DNA of 55,509 nt from Acidobacteria bacterium UBA7540 (GCA_002478145.1 DLMI01000178.1:10881-66389), one strand, 5' to 3'; counted from the stretch's first letter, positions 12,019 through 21,188 are shown. Translations and numbers: made by a program. Notes: generated by a model not told the origin, from the sequence alone.

Positions 12019-13914
12019 CTACTTTCTTACTTCCAACGTCACCTCGCGCGTAACCTTCTCTCCCTTCCGCAGAACAGTTACCGAGACCTTGTCGCCCGGC
12101 TTGTGGGCTCGCAGGGCATAAGTAAAATCGTAAAGGTTGTCGATTTTCTTACCACCGAAATCAATCAAGGTGTCTCCAGCCTTGAAGCCGGCTTTGGCGG
12201 CGGGGCTCCCGTCGCGCACATCCGCGAATTTCACCCCACCGTGCTCAGCTTCGCCGAAATCGGGGATGGAACCGAAGTACGGACCGTATCCGCCCCCGCC
12301 ACCCATGGCAGGAGGAGTGGGCTCTGCCACGCGTACGAATTGCGGCTTGTCTTTCAGTTGGTCGAGTCCGTTGACCACCTGCGCCACCAATCGCACCACC
12401 TTCGCCCCGTCCTCGGCATTTATTTTCTCCCAAGTGTCGGACGGCTTGTGATAGTCGGAGTGAAGGCCGGAGAAGAAGAAAAGCACCGGCACGCTCCGGA
12501 CCGCAAAGGACATGTGATCGCTGGCGCCATACCCCGAGCCTGAATAGCTCAGATCGAATCCCAGGTCGCGGTCAGCATCTTCCACCAGCTTCTTGAATCC
12601 CGGAGAGGTTCCGGTTCCTCCGATGTAGAGCTTGTTTTTGGAGACGCGGCCGATCATATCCATGTTGACCATGGCCAGCGTCTTGTCGAGGCTGCAGGCG
12701 GGGTGATTGGTATAGTAGCTGGAGCCAAGCAAGCCGGTTTCCTCTCCCGCGAAGGCTACGAAAACGAGCGTGTGCGTGGAACGAGGGCGCTCATGCCCGA
12801 GCCCGTCGGCCAATTCGAGCACGGCGCTGGTTCCGGAAGCGTTATCGTCCGCTCCGTGGTGGATCTGACCGATCTGGCTGGGGGCGAGCGAATGTTGATC
12901 GCCTAGCCCAAGATGGTCGTAATGCGCGCCGACGACAATGCACTGGCCGGCGAGCTTCTCATCCTGGCCTTTCAAGACGCCGATCACGTTTGCCACCTCC
13001 TTGCGAACGCGCTTGACGTCCACGGACAGAGCAACCTGCGCCGAGGGGTCCAGCGCGAAGGAGTGGTTCGAAAGGTCCTTGTCAATGGCTTGGCGAAGGT
13101 CTTCCAGGCTCTTCCCCGAAGGCTTGAGCCACTCATCCACGATCGTGGCCTTCACCTGGAGAGCTGCGACTTGCATCTCTTCGGGACCAGTGAGTGTGCC
13201 AAACTTGATCAGCTCGTCAGGCTCGCCAGGGTGATTGCCGAGGTCATTTATCAGGATCATCCCGACTGCGCCGTGGTTCCTTGCGTTGATGGCCTTGTTC
13301 ACAATTTCCGCGTGCGTCGTGAGCTGTTTTCCCGCGCGGACACTCTTCTCGTCGTTTTCCTGCGGCTCATGCCTGAGCACCAAGACGATCTTGCCCTTGG
13401 CGTCCACGCCCTTGTAATCGTCGTAATTGAATTCGAGAGCGGTGATTCCATATCCCGCGAAAACCAGCGGCGCTTGAACCGTCACTGCCTCCGAAAAGCT
13501 GAATGGAACAAAATCCTGAGCGGGGGTGAGGGCGGTGCGTGTGGCGCCGCTTTGGTAGGTCACGGAGTTGTTGGGGCCCATTTCCGCCCCCACCGTGATC
13601 CTGAAACGTTGGAGGTAAGTTCCGTTGTCTCCCACAGGTTTCAGTCCGAACTTCTTAAAGCGCTTCGCGATGTATTGTGCAGCTTCATCAAGTTCTTTGG
13701 TGCCATCTCCGCGCCCTTTCAACTTGTCACTGGCAAGGAACTTGATGGGTTCCAGGAACTCCTTGGAGGTGAACTGCGGCTCTGCTTCTTTTGCCGGGGA
13801 GGATCCTGGGAGCGGCGCCAGCAACAATGCCGCAGCAAGGAGCACAACCCACCTTGCGAAAACACGACTCGAGATTCGTCGGAGGTTCGTGTCGGCTGTT
13901 TTGAGATGAGACAT
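12019..13914 (-). CDS. Secreted M28 aminopeptidase with PA and PDZ domains
   Basis: A 631-residue exported zinc aminopeptidase. Order: signal peptide (residues 15-40, VVLLAAALLLAPLPGS), an M28 N-terminal part interrupted by a protease-associated domain (about 130-260), the M28 catalytic core with HYDHLGLG near residue 331, GADDNASG near 353 and EETGLLGS near 393 (zinc ligands and catalytic glutamate), then a C-terminal PDZ domain (about 535-631, with DGSPAAKAGFKAGDTL). The PDZ probably binds peptide termini or directs assembly. The start is supported by AAAGGA upstream of ATG. Likely acts in the periplasm or outside the cell on oligopeptides. Monocistronic by spacing. Confidence 0.92.
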   Translation of the reverse strand: MSHLKTADTNLRRISSRVFARWVVLLAAALLLAPLPGSSPAKEAEPQFTSKEFLEPIKFLASDKLKGRGDGTKELDEAAQYIAKRFKKFGLKPVGDNGTYLQRFRITVGAEMGPNNSVTYQSGATRTALTPAQDFVPFSFSEAVTVQAPLVFAGYGITALEFNYDDYKGVDAKGKIVLVLRHEPQENDEKSVRAGKQLTTHAEIVNKAINARNHGAVGMILINDLGNHPGEPDELIKFGTLTGPEEMQVAALQVKATIVDEWLKPSGKSLEDLRQAIDKDLSNHSFALDPSAQVALSVDVKRVRKEVANVIGVLKGQDEKLAGQCIVVGAHYDHLGLGDQHSLAPSQIGQIHHGADDNASGTSAVLELADGLGHERPRSTHTLVFVAFAGEETGLLGSSYYTNHPACSLDKTLAMVNMDMIGRVSKNKLYIGGTGTSPGFKKLVEDADRDLGFDLSYSGSGYGASDHMSFAVRSVPVLFFFSGLHSDYHKPSDTWEKINAEDGAKVVRLVAQVVNGLDQLKDKPQFVRVAEPTPPAMGGGGGYGPYFGSIPDFGEAEHGGVKFADVRDGSPAAKAGFKAGDTLIDFGGKKIDNLYDFTYALRAHKPGDKVSVTVLRKGEKVTREVTLEVRK

Positions 13915-14014
13915 TTTTGTCCTTTACCTCGTAGCGACGGATGCCGGCAAAGCCGGTACAGCTTAGACATCCCCCCAAAAGCGGGCGTCTCAACCCCGAA
14001 GGGGTTGCAAGTGA

Positions 14015-14166
14015 GTAGCCGTGGGCAAGGGCACGGTTTTTGTGCCCGCCGCCCACGGATGGCGTCCCCATTAACCTTGTTGACCCCGAAGGGTCGAACC
14101 GTTCGGCCCCTCCAGGGCCGACAGGGTTTTCGATGCATCGTTACCGTGGGTTTCACCCACGGCTAC
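14015..14166. repeat. GTAG...CTAC palindromic element in the 13915-14325 gap
   Basis: The gap between the M28 gene and the methyltransferase gene contains no plausible gene. Its core starts with gtagccgtggg and ends with cccacggctac, a perfect inverted pair, and holds further short hairpins (ccccgaagggg type at about 14087 and just outside at 14177). The GTAG foot is the tetranucleotide recognised next to REP hairpins by REP-associated transposases in other bacteria. Confidence 0.7.
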
Positions 14167-14325
14167 TCATGTAGCTCCCCTTCGGGGAGCATGGAGCGGT
14201 CCAACCTCTTCGAGTCGCACTGGTCGAATCGGTGGCTCACCCCCGTAACAGTCGCCGCATCATTCCCGCTTCAAGGATATCGCGGCGATCTAATACGACC
14301 GCCGCACCTGGAATCATCGAGCGAC

Positions 14326-15492
14326 TCAAAGCACCCGCAAAATCAGACACTTCAAGTAGTGTGTTTCGGGCACGGTCAACAGTATCGGGTGGTCGCGCGA
14401 CTGCGTGCGCCGCTCGACCACGGTCAAAGTGCGGTGAGCATCGAGCGCCGCGCCGGCGATGACTTCGAGCAGGTCCGCCTCGCTCACATGATGCGAGCAT
14501 GAGCAGGTGAGGAGGAATCCGCCCGGGTTCAGTATCTTGAGCGCGCGCAGGTTCAGCTCCTTGTAGCCGCGCAGCGCCGCCTCCAGGTTGGACTTCTGCC
14601 GCGCAAAAGCCGGGGGATCAAGCACGATGGTGTCATAGTGTTGTTTTTCCTGGTCGGCGGCCTTCAAGAAGTCAAAGCAGTTGGCTTCCTTCCATTGCAC
14701 GTTTGTAACGCTGTTTAATTGCTGGTTGCGGCGCGCGAGGTTGAGCGCTTCCGGAGAGGTGTCAATCCCCAGGACGGAATCGCACTGCCGCGCCAGATTG
14801 AGCGCAAACCCGCCCGCATAGCTAAAGCAGTCGAGCGCGCGGCCTCGCGCGTATTGGCGGGCCGCCAGGCGATTCTCGCGCTGGTCGAGAAAGCCGCCGG
14901 TCTTCTGACCGCCCATCAGGTCGAAGAAAAATCTCAACCCATTCTCTTCCACCTCAGCTTCGCTAATGCTTTCACCGGCCAGTGTGCCCTTCTGCTCCGC
15001 AAGTCCCTCCAATTCCCGCACCGCCACATCGTTGCGCTCCAGAATCGAGTGTGGCGAAAAGGCCTCCTGGAGAATCTCGACAATCTGCGGCTTCAGCCGG
15101 TCCATGCCCTGGCTGAGGGTCTGGATGACGAAGCATGGGCCGTAACGGTCAACAATGAGAGAAGGAAGCAGATCGCCTTCCGCACAGACAAGGCGGTAGG
15201 CTTGAGCGCCGTCCACCACTTGCTGCCGAAAACTCGCCGCCGCGGCTACGCGCTCAGCAAGAAAGGCGCGGTCGAATGGGCGCTCTTCACGTGTAAGCAG
15301 GCGCAACGCGATCAGAGACTTGCTGCTGTAAAGCGCTTGCCCCCAGAAACGCCGCCTTCGGTCCTGCAGACGAACCACGGCCCCGGGACCTGCCTCACCC
15401 GCGTCCAGGACGTCGGCGCGGTAAATCCACAAGTGACCCGAGAGGACTCGGTCCACGCCCCGCTGTGAAATGGTGACAGCCTGAGTGGGCAT
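14326..15492 (-). CDS. RlmI-like 23S rRNA (cytosine-C5) methyltransferase
   Basis: Class I SAM-dependent RNA methyltransferase, 388 residues. N-terminal PUA-like domain (HLWIYRADV, about residues 15-80), an RlmI-type linker (LIVDRYGPCFVIQTLSQGMD), and a Rossmann core with the SAM loop DCFSYAGGFALNLA near residue 219 and LDPPAF near residue 295. The closing SCSHH (cysteine near 331) matches the catalytic cysteine region of this family. E. coli RlmI modifies C1962 of 23S rRNA; the exact base here is inferred. ATG 15492 is preferred over an in-frame TTG upstream. It is divergent from queA, another RNA modification gene, 141 bases away. Confidence 0.88.
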   Translation of the reverse strand: MPTQAVTISQRGVDRVLSGHLWIYRADVLDAGEAGPGAVVRLQDRRRRFWGQALYSSKSLIALRLLTREERPFDRAFLAERVAAAASFRQQVVDGAQAYRLVCAEGDLLPSLIVDRYGPCFVIQTLSQGMDRLKPQIVEILQEAFSPHSILERNDVAVRELEGLAEQKGTLAGESISEAEVEENGLRFFFDLMGGQKTGGFLDQRENRLAARQYARGRALDCFSYAGGFALNLARQCDSVLGIDTSPEALNLARRNQQLNSVTNVQWKEANCFDFLKAADQEKQHYDTIVLDPPAFARQKSNLEAALRGYKELNLRALKILNPGGFLLTCSCSHHVSEADLLEVIAGAALDAHRTLTVVERRTQSRDHPILLTVPETHYLKCLILRVL

Positions 15493-15581
15493 ACTGAAAC
15501 TGTACCACAACGGAGGTATTGTCCGTGGTCAGTGATTCGTTGTGTGACCCACCGGCTTCGGGTCCTTTCATGACAAACCCT

Positions 15582-15605
15582 GACAACTGACTGCGGACGA
15601 CGGAC
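15582..15605. repeat. Short 7-base-period array
   Basis: Reads as gacaact-gactgcg-gacgacg-gacc, a degenerate tandem with a seven-base period, directly upstream of queA. A related stretch with the words gtccgtggtcagtgattc lies near 15522. Confidence 0.5.
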
Positions 15606-15632
15606 CTCTCTCACTGATACAATTCCTGATCG

Positions 15633-16718
15633 ATGCTTCTCGAGGAATTCGATTATCAGCTTCCGCCCGACTTGATCGCCCAGCGGCCTCTGGCCTGCCG
15701 TGACGCCTCGCGCATGATGGTGCTCGACCGCGAAGCGGGGACCTTCAGGGACCAGGTGTTTCAAGATCTCCCTCAAGTCCTCAAGCCCGCCGATCTTTTG
15801 GTTTTTAACAACACTAAAGTCTTTCCAGCCCGCTTGCTCGGCCGGCGGCGGGGCCTCCACTCCCATGCTATTGGAAAGCGCAATCCCGCGGCGCGGGAGT
15901 TTCTGAAGGGGGAAGTCGAGTTGTTGCTGACTCGGCAGGAGAGCGGGGACGTCTGGGAGGGGCTTGTCCACCCGGGCCGAAAGGTGAGAACGGGCGAGCT
16001 ACTTCTCTTCGGCGAGGGAGAATTGCAGGCAGAAGTTATTGGCCGAGGCGATTACGGAGTGCGCCGCGTGCGTCTGAGGGCGCACGAGGGTGCGATCGAA
16101 GACGCGATCGACCGCCTGGGCCATGTTCCCTTGCCACCCTACATCCGGCGCGCCGACGAAGCGCAGGATCGCGAGACCTACCAGACGATCTACGCCAAAG
16201 TCCGTGGCGCAGTAGCCGCCCCCACGGCAGGCTTTCACTTCACGGAAAGAGTTCTCGAGGCGCTGCGTCAGCGCAAGATTGAAACTTGCGAGATCACACT
16301 CCACGTGGGCCTGGGGACGTTTCAGCCGGTGCGGGTGGACCGAGTGGAAGAACATAAGATGGAAGCCGAACGGTATGAGATTTCCCAGGCCGCCGCAGTC
16401 GCTTTGAATGGGGCGCTCGAGCAAGGCCGGCGCATCATTGGCGTAGGCACCACCAGCGTCCGCACCCTCGAACATGTGGGGCAGGAGCGCGGCGGAAGAA
16501 TCGAGCCGGGGAGAGGAGAAACGAGCTTGTTTATATATCCCGGATTCAAATTTCGCGTGATTCGGGGGCTGCTCACCAACTTTCACCTTCCTAAGTCCAC
16601 ACTGCTCATGCTGGTGTGCGCCTTGGCAGGCCGCGACCTCACACTCCGCGCCTACGCGCACGCAGTTCGAGAGCGCTACCGCTTTTACAGCTACGGTGAC
16701 TGCATGCTTGTGATCTAA
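15633..16718 (+). CDS. queA: S-adenosylmethionine:tRNA ribosyltransferase-isomerase
   Basis: Queuosine biosynthesis enzyme that moves the ribosyl part of SAM onto preQ1 in tRNA to give epoxyqueuosine. 361 residues, normal length. Landmarks: FDYQLPPDLIAQRPL at the N terminus, LVFNNTKVFPARL, PLPPYIRR, AAPTAGFHFTERVLEAL, HVGLGTFQPV, GTTSVRTLE and the C-terminal NFHLPKSTLLMLV. A TACAAT hexamer at 15618 places transcription start within a few bases of the ATG, and there is no good Shine-Dalgarno, so the message may be leaderless (inference). The gene stands alone; tgt, queG and other queuosine genes are not in the window. Confidence 0.96.
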   Translation: MLLEEFDYQLPPDLIAQRPLACRDASRMMVLDREAGTFRDQVFQDLPQVLKPADLLVFNNTKVFPARLLGRRRGLHSHAIGKRNPAAREFLKGEVELLLTRQESGDVWEGLVHPGRKVRTGELLLFGEGELQAEVIGRGDYGVRRVRLRAHEGAIEDAIDRLGHVPLPPYIRRADEAQDRETYQTIYAKVRGAVAAPTAGFHFTERVLEALRQRKIETCEITLHVGLGTFQPVRVDRVEEHKMEAERYEISQAAAVALNGALEQGRRIIGVGTTSVRTLEHVGQERGGRIEPGRGETSLFIYPGFKFRVIRGLLTNFHLPKSTLLMLVCALAGRDLTLRAYAHAVRERYRFYSYGDCMLVI

Positions 16719-16745
16719 CAGATCCCTGAAGAAAGCCGTTTTACG

Positions 16746-16883
16746 GTCATCCCGAGGAGTCAGCCATTCCTATTGGCGGACGACGAACCCGCCGCGGCGG
16801 GTCGGCAGTCGGCGGTTCCAGACATGCCGGGATTCTTCGCTGCGCCCAGGGCCGGTCGGCGCGGGGCTTGGCGTGGAATGACC
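16746..16883. repeat. Palindromic repeat with gtcat...atgac ends
   Basis: Starts gtcatcccgaggag and ends cgtggaatgac, resembling the inverted-repeat family seen intact around 45698-46142. The interior has small hairpins (cccgccgcggcggg). No gene lies here. Confidence 0.5.
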
Positions 16884-16947
16884 GAGTGCGCATTGGCTCT
16901 CGTTTCCGGGGTGAACCTCTGCTGCCCCGCCGCCACGATTTTTTCTC

Positions 16948-16984
16948 TTGACAAGCTCAAATTATTAGTACTAATTTACTAGTA
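16948..16984 (+). promoter_or_regulatory. Probable blaI promoter with palindromic operator
   Basis: TTGACA at 16948-16953 is a consensus -35 box. The region that should hold the -10 box is covered by two perfect palindromes, attagtactaat (16964-16975) and tactagta (16977-16984), the second running into the blaI start codon. BlaI/MecI repressors bind TACn-type dyads that overlap their own promoter, so self-repression of the blaI/M56 operon is likely. The spacing leaves almost no 5' untranslated region. Confidence 0.65.
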
Positions 16985-17358
16985 TGAGACCGCGAAGCCG
17001 AACCCTCACCGGGCAGGAGCTCGAAATCATGAAGATCGTGTGGCGCCTCCAGAGCGCCACGGTGCGCGACGTGTACGAGGCCCTGCGCGAGCAGCGCAAG
17101 ATCGCCTACACCACCGTCATGACCATGATGAACATCCTGGAAGAAAAGAAATATCTGAAAAAGCAGGCGGAAGACCGTGCCTACGTCTACCAGACCACGC
17201 GCCCGCGCAGCGATGTGATCAAAGCCATGGTGCGCGAGTTTGTGGACCGGGTGTTCAACGGCTCCGCCGAGCCGCTGCTGGTCCACCTCCTCAAGGATCG
17301 ACGATTGTCTCAAAAGGACCTCGAGAAGATCGCGCGGGCGATTCGGGAGGGCGAATGA
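16984..17358 (+). CDS. blaI: BlaI/MecI-family transcriptional repressor
   Basis: A 124-residue winged-helix repressor of the BlaI/MecI/CopY family (PF03965): LTGQELEIMKIVWRL, then ATVRDVYEALR and the recognition helix region IAYTTVMTMMNILEEKKYL, followed by a dimerisation helix. In known systems the paired M56 sensor protease triggers cleavage of the repressor after a cell-envelope signal. The stop overlaps the start of the M56 gene by four bases (ATGA), so they form an operon. No beta-lactamase gene is adjacent, so the signal is unlikely to be restricted to beta-lactams. The operator lies immediately upstream. Confidence 0.93.
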   Translation: MRPRSRTLTGQELEIMKIVWRLQSATVRDVYEALREQRKIAYTTVMTMMNILEEKKYLKKQAEDRAYVYQTTRPRSDVIKAMVREFVDRVFNGSAEPLLVHLLKDRRLSQKDLEKIARAIREGE

Positions 17359-18683
17359 TGCACCCGCTCTGGCTGGCAAATTTCGCGTCGTATTGCGTCC
17401 AGGTGGCGGCCCTGGTCGCGGCCGGAGGCCTCGCGGCCGTTCTGCTGCGCCTCCGGCAGCCGCGCGTGATGCTCGTTTACTGGCAGGCGCTGCTCACAGC
17501 CTGCCTGCTGCTGCCCCTCATTCAACCCTGGCATCGCATGGCTTTCGGCCCGGCGGGCGGCGCCGCGACGGCCACCGTCCGCACCGACCCCGAAGTTGTG
17601 GGATCGGCGGCGTTCCTATTTCCGTTTCAAACCTGGATCCTGCTGGTGCTGGTGGCAGGCGGGGTTCTGGGGCTGCTGCGCCTGGCGCTCGGGCTTTTCC
17701 GGCTCAGCCACTATCGGCGCACGGCGCTCCGCATCGCTCTCTTGCCGGGGGCGCTCCGCGAGGCGCAGGCTCTGGTCGGCGTCGAGCCGACGTTCTATTT
17801 CTCCGAGCGCGTGAGTGTGCCGGTGACTTTCGGGTGGCTCGATCCTGCGGTCGTCCTTCCGGCGCCGTTCGAGCAGATGGACGAGAGTTACCAGCGCGCC
17901 ATTGCCTGCCACGAGCTGCTGCACGTGGCGCGCCGCGACTGGCTGCTGAATCTTCTGGAGGAACTCGTCTTGACGCTGTTCTGGTTTCATCCCGCCATCT
18001 GGTGGACGATTCGAAACATCCGGCTCGGCCGCGAGCAGGTGGTGGACAGTGACGTCGTGGAACTGACCGGGGCGCGCAGGCCCTACCTGCATGCCCTGCT
18101 TGAAATCGCGGGCGCGGCCCGCGCGGTGCCCCTGCCGGCTCCGCTCTTTCTGGGTGAGACCCAGTTGGTGCAGCGCGTCGCGCTGCTGGTGAAGGAGGTT
18201 CGTATGTCAAAGGTGAGACTCATTGCCTCGTTGCTGACCGCGCTGGCCATCCTCCTGGTGGCGGGGGGGCTGGTGGTCCGGGCTTTCCCGCTCACGGCTC
18301 CGGCGCGGACTCCGCCCGCCGTGAATTCCGCAGCCCCCGGTCCCGCGGAGCCGGCGGCTCCGCCACATCCCGCCACGAAAAACGACACCGCACAGGTTTA
18401 TAAGGTGGGCGGCGACGTTACCGAGCCGGTCCCCATCTACAAGCCCGAGCCGGCTTATACGAAAGAAGCGAAGGCCGCCAAGCTTCAGGGCGACGTCCTC
18501 CTCTGGATCGTGGTGGATGTCAGCGGGAGTGTCACCGACGTCAAGCTGCGGAAAGGTGTGGACAAGGGACTGGATGAGAGCGCCATGCAGACCGTGCGCA
18601 CCTGGAAATTCAAGCCCGCCATGAAAAGAGGCAAAGCCGTGCCCGTGAAGGTCGTGGTGGCAGTATCCTTCAAGCTGTTTTAG
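17355..18683 (+). CDS. M56 (BlaR1-like) membrane metallopeptidase fused to TonB C-terminal domain
   Basis: A 442-residue membrane protein. Hydrophobic helices lie at about residues 5-30, 38-55 and 95-120. The M56 zinc site is HELLH at about residue 186 with a following helix pair (LLNLLEELVLTLFWFHPAIWW). A further membrane helix (LIASLLTALAILLVAGGLVV, about 290-312) leads to a proline-rich linker and a TonB C-terminal domain (about 355-442: EPAYTKEAKAAKLQGDVLLW, then VRTWKFKPA). Instead of the penicillin-sensor domain of BlaR1, the sensor end is TonB-like. Two start ATGs overlap the blaI stop, with GGGAGG upstream. M56-TonB fusions are known in acidobacteria; their signal is not. Confidence 0.9.
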   Translation: MMHPLWLANFASYCVQVAALVAAGGLAAVLLRLRQPRVMLVYWQALLTACLLLPLIQPWHRMAFGPAGGAATATVRTDPEVVGSAAFLFPFQTWILLVLVAGGVLGLLRLALGLFRLSHYRRTALRIALLPGALREAQALVGVEPTFYFSERVSVPVTFGWLDPAVVLPAPFEQMDESYQRAIACHELLHVARRDWLLNLLEELVLTLFWFHPAIWWTIRNIRLGREQVVDSDVVELTGARRPYLHALLEIAGAARAVPLPAPLFLGETQLVQRVALLVKEVRMSKVRLIASLLTALAILLVAGGLVVRAFPLTAPARTPPAVNSAAPGPAEPAAPPHPATKNDTAQVYKVGGDVTEPVPIYKPEPAYTKEAKAAKLQGDVLLWIVVDVSGSVTDVKLRKGVDKGLDESAMQTVRTWKFKPAMKRGKAVPVKVVVAVSFKLF

Positions 18684-18775
18684 CAACCGGCCTTCGAACC
18701 AGCGTCCCACCCGCGCGGCACACGCTCAATTGCTCGGGATTCCCGTGCATTGGTGCACGCTGGACCGACGCAAGT

Positions 18776-18910
18776 GTAGCGCAGGGCCCGTCCCGCCCTG
18801 GCGGGAGCCCTGCGGGTTTTGGAGGTTTGTCACTAACCTCGGGCTGTTGCGACGAAGCAAAGCTGGGATCTCGAAGAACCGCAGGGCTTGAACCGCGAGG
18901 CCTGCGCTAC
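18776..18910. repeat. GTAG...CTAC palindromic element in the 18684-19165 gap
   Basis: Left end gtagcgcagg and right end cctgcgctac are perfect inverted repeats. Two inner hairpins are visible (cccgccctggcggg and the agggcc/ggccct-like pair around it). The rest of the gap up to 19165 shows no gene; a strong GGAGGGAGG ribosome site closes it at 19147-19155. Confidence 0.65.
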
Positions 18911-19165
18911 GCTTGCTCCGACAGATTGCGGAAGAAAGCTATTTTCCACGGCAATTCATTTGTTCAGCATCCTGCCAAAAGTGGATTCACTCATGCCTTC
19001 CGCGCAACCCGCCTAGTAGGTCGAACATCTAATTAATTTCAGGCACTTGGGGCTTTCCAGTATTGGTGACTAAAACTTGCGTGAAGCGTCTAAATCCTTA
19101 ACCACTGGATTTGGGAGTGAGCTATTCAGAAGGGAAAAGTTGCCTTTGGAGGGAGGTATCGGTTT

Positions 19166-19612
19166 ATGAAGAAAGCCAAGCTGCCATTGCCGCTGTTGAT
19201 CCTGATTTTCGCCACCTTCTTCTCGCTCGCCAGCACTTTGGGGGAGTGGATTGGCCGTCCCGCATCCGCCTCGCGCACCCCTCCGAGCGCTACAGTGGAG
19301 CAGCAACAAGCCGCCATCGTCTATGTCCGGGTCATGTCCTGGCTCTCGCGAGTGATAACTCATCCCGCCGCTCACGCAGAGGACAACGGTGAATCCGCGC
19401 GACCTGCCGAACCCATCAAGGCGCCAACTCATGGAGTGGCTGCTCACAGGCTCGAGTTTTGTGCCTTGAACAAGTCCCCCCGCCCCTCCACGAGCCTGTG
19501 CAAGTCTTCACGTGGTACTTTATCGCCCACCCGACGATCGGAAAGTTCAAGGGCAGTCCCCTCTGCTGCCGACGTGTTGCGGAATTCGAGCACAACAGCC
19601 AACGGTTCCTGA
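19166..19612 (+). CDS. Hypothetical exported protein
   Basis: ATG 19166 has an excellent Shine-Dalgarno (GGAGGGAGG, about ten bases upstream) and opens with a basic start and a hydrophobic segment, MKKAKLPLPLLILIFATFFS, that reads as a signal peptide or anchor. The first 60 residues look like a real protein. After about residue 90 the composition becomes serine- and arginine-rich with no recognisable domain, so the 148-residue frame may end in a frameshift or be a decayed gene. Not recognised. A frame on the opposite strand (19444-19863) overlaps it and is less convincing. Confidence 0.4.
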   Translation: MKKAKLPLPLLILIFATFFSLASTLGEWIGRPASASRTPPSATVEQQQAAIVYVRVMSWLSRVITHPAAHAEDNGESARPAEPIKAPTHGVAAHRLEFCALNKSPRPSTSLCKSSRGTLSPTRRSESSRAVPSAADVLRNSSTTANGS

Positions 19613-19703
19613 CGAGCAGCAAGCGTAGCGCCTGCCAATAAGAATGGCGGGCCCTCCGGGCCTGCGGTTCTTCTAAGGCTCAAAGCAGTAGGCGGCAAGG
19701 AAA

Positions 19704-19728
19704 CGGACAACGGACGACTGACTGCCTT
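19704..19728. repeat. Short 7-base-period array
   Basis: Reads as cggacaa-cggacga-ctgactg-cc, just beyond the 3' end of the DUF4139 gene. Same period as the arrays at 38457, 40725 and 47890 but a different consensus. Confidence 0.5.
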
Positions 19729-19739
19729 CCGTCGCCGAG

Positions 19740-21188
19740 TTACCACTGCACCCGCACGCGATACTTCAGCACGGATTCCGTGTTGGCCGCCACCGGCACA
19801 GTGAATTGCGCGGCGAAAGCAGCCGTCTTTTCGTACTTGTAGTTTGAGTCCAGCATCGTCCAATCGCCGCCAATAGGTTCATTCACAACCACGGTAATGG
19901 GCTCCGGCTTGTGATTGCGAAGTGAAATCTCAAAGGCGAACTCGAAAGCCCGGCCATAAGCTTTAAAATCCGTCTGCTTTCTTTCCGCGACCACATCGAA
20001 CGCGTTGCCGATGTGTAGATCGAGTGTTTCATCCTTGGGAGTATGGCCGATGCGGTCTTCGCCGATAAATTGCACCCGCCCCTTCGAGTCGCCTTGATAT
20101 ACGCGCACCGTTCCCGCCGGCAGCGGGATGCCGAGAGAGTTTTCCTGTGAGTTCTTGAACTTAATATGGACTTGGACGGGTTCCTTAATGGGCTCCCCGG
20201 GGCGCTGGGCATTGTGGTAGTAGTATTGCTGTCCGTCCACCTCGAAAATCTTATTGAAGCTGACCCCCGTGGCATCGAGCAAGCTGATCTGCTTGGTTTC
20301 ATTGTCCTGGATGTTGGTACGACGCTCGAGCGTATAGAGGTGGTACTCGGAGATCGGCTCCTGGACAAATTGAGGCGCCGGTGCGGCCATCGCCTTCATA
20401 AGCCTGCCCTCAGCAACGCCACCGCCCACTCCTGCTCCTGCCACGCGGTGTACCTCTCCTGCCACAAGCTGGAGCTGCGCATTCCGAAATGCAGTCCCGC
20501 TGTTGTTGATAACCGTCACCCAACCGTTCAAATCCGCCGCCTTCTCATCCGATCGAATCGTGAGAACGTAGTCGGCGTTCCAATTGACCTGGTTGGTCAG
20601 GTAGGATGCTTCCACGGTCTGCTCGCCAGCCCTGTTGTTATCCAGCAGCCACACCAGGGTCGGCTTGCTGTACAGGTTTTCGGGCAGGTCAGGGAAGACG
20701 TAGCGGTCCGCGCCCATCCCGGTGATGATTTCGTTTCCGACTTTCCACACCGGCGCTTCGTTAAGGGCAAGCAGGGTGGCTTTAACGGAAACTTCCTTGG
20801 TGGAATTGTTCTCGGTCACCAACCGCACCAGGGTCAGTTCTTTGCCCACGTATTTCTGGAGAAGCTTCTGCGGGCTCAGCAGGTCGTACTCGTAGTTCTG
20901 CTCCAGGACGCTCAGGTCCTTGGGGGTGGTGAGCGAGACGATATGGACCGTGGCCGGATTCACCTGAGCCGCAATATCCATATAACGCAAGTCCAGTGTC
21001 CCCGCGGGAAGCCGCACCCTGCGCACGTCCCGCACCAATGCGACGTTGGAGTTGTAAACGGTCACCGCCAGGTCTTTCTGATCCTGTTGCGTGGAAGTCA
21101 CCGTGGTTTGGGGGAAAGATTGCGCGCCCATCAGGAGCGTGATTACTGCGGCGCAGACGAGCCACCGCGGCGTGCGTTGCTTGAGCAT
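19740..21188 (-). CDS. DUF4139 domain protein, exported
   Basis: A 482-residue protein with a signal peptide (WLVCAAVITLLMGAQSFPQT). The N-terminal region (LAVTVYNSNVALVRDVRRV) and the central stretch QTVEASYLTNQVNWNADYVL are typical of the DUF4139/mucoidy-inhibitor-like family, which is widespread in acidobacteria and Bacteroidetes and probably forms beta-rich outer-membrane-associated or periplasmic structures; the biochemical role is not known. A glycine-rich loop (GAGVGGGVAEG) sits near residue 255. GGAAGGTGAC precedes the ATG. No operon partner. Confidence 0.85.
   Translation of the reverse strand: MLKQRTPRWLVCAAVITLLMGAQSFPQTTVTSTQQDQKDLAVTVYNSNVALVRDVRRVRLPAGTLDLRYMDIAAQVNPATVHIVSLTTPKDLSVLEQNYEYDLLSPQKLLQKYVGKELTLVRLVTENNSTKEVSVKATLLALNEAPVWKVGNEIITGMGADRYVFPDLPENLYSKPTLVWLLDNNRAGEQTVEASYLTNQVNWNADYVLTIRSDEKAADLNGWVTVINNSGTAFRNAQLQLVAGEVHRVAGAGVGGGVAEGRLMKAMAAPAPQFVQEPISEYHLYTLERRTNIQDNETKQISLLDATGVSFNKIFEVDGQQYYYHNAQRPGEPIKEPVQVHIKFKNSQENSLGIPLPAGTVRVYQGDSKGRVQFIGEDRIGHTPKDETLDLHIGNAFDVVAERKQTDFKAYGRAFEFAFEISLRNHKPEPITVVVNEPIGGDWTMLDSNYKYEKTAAFAAQFTVPVAANTESVLKYRVRVQW

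Noticed and set aside
12913..14502. 529-codon plus-strand frame across the M28 gene and the next gap
   Set aside because: It lies antisense to an unmistakable peptidase and runs through palindromic repeats; composition is typical of a shadow frame.
19444..19863. 139-codon minus-strand frame with LEFRNTSAAEG
   Set aside because: Some protein-like stretches, but it overlaps the DUF4139 3' end and the better supported plus-strand start at 19166, and no family was recognised.
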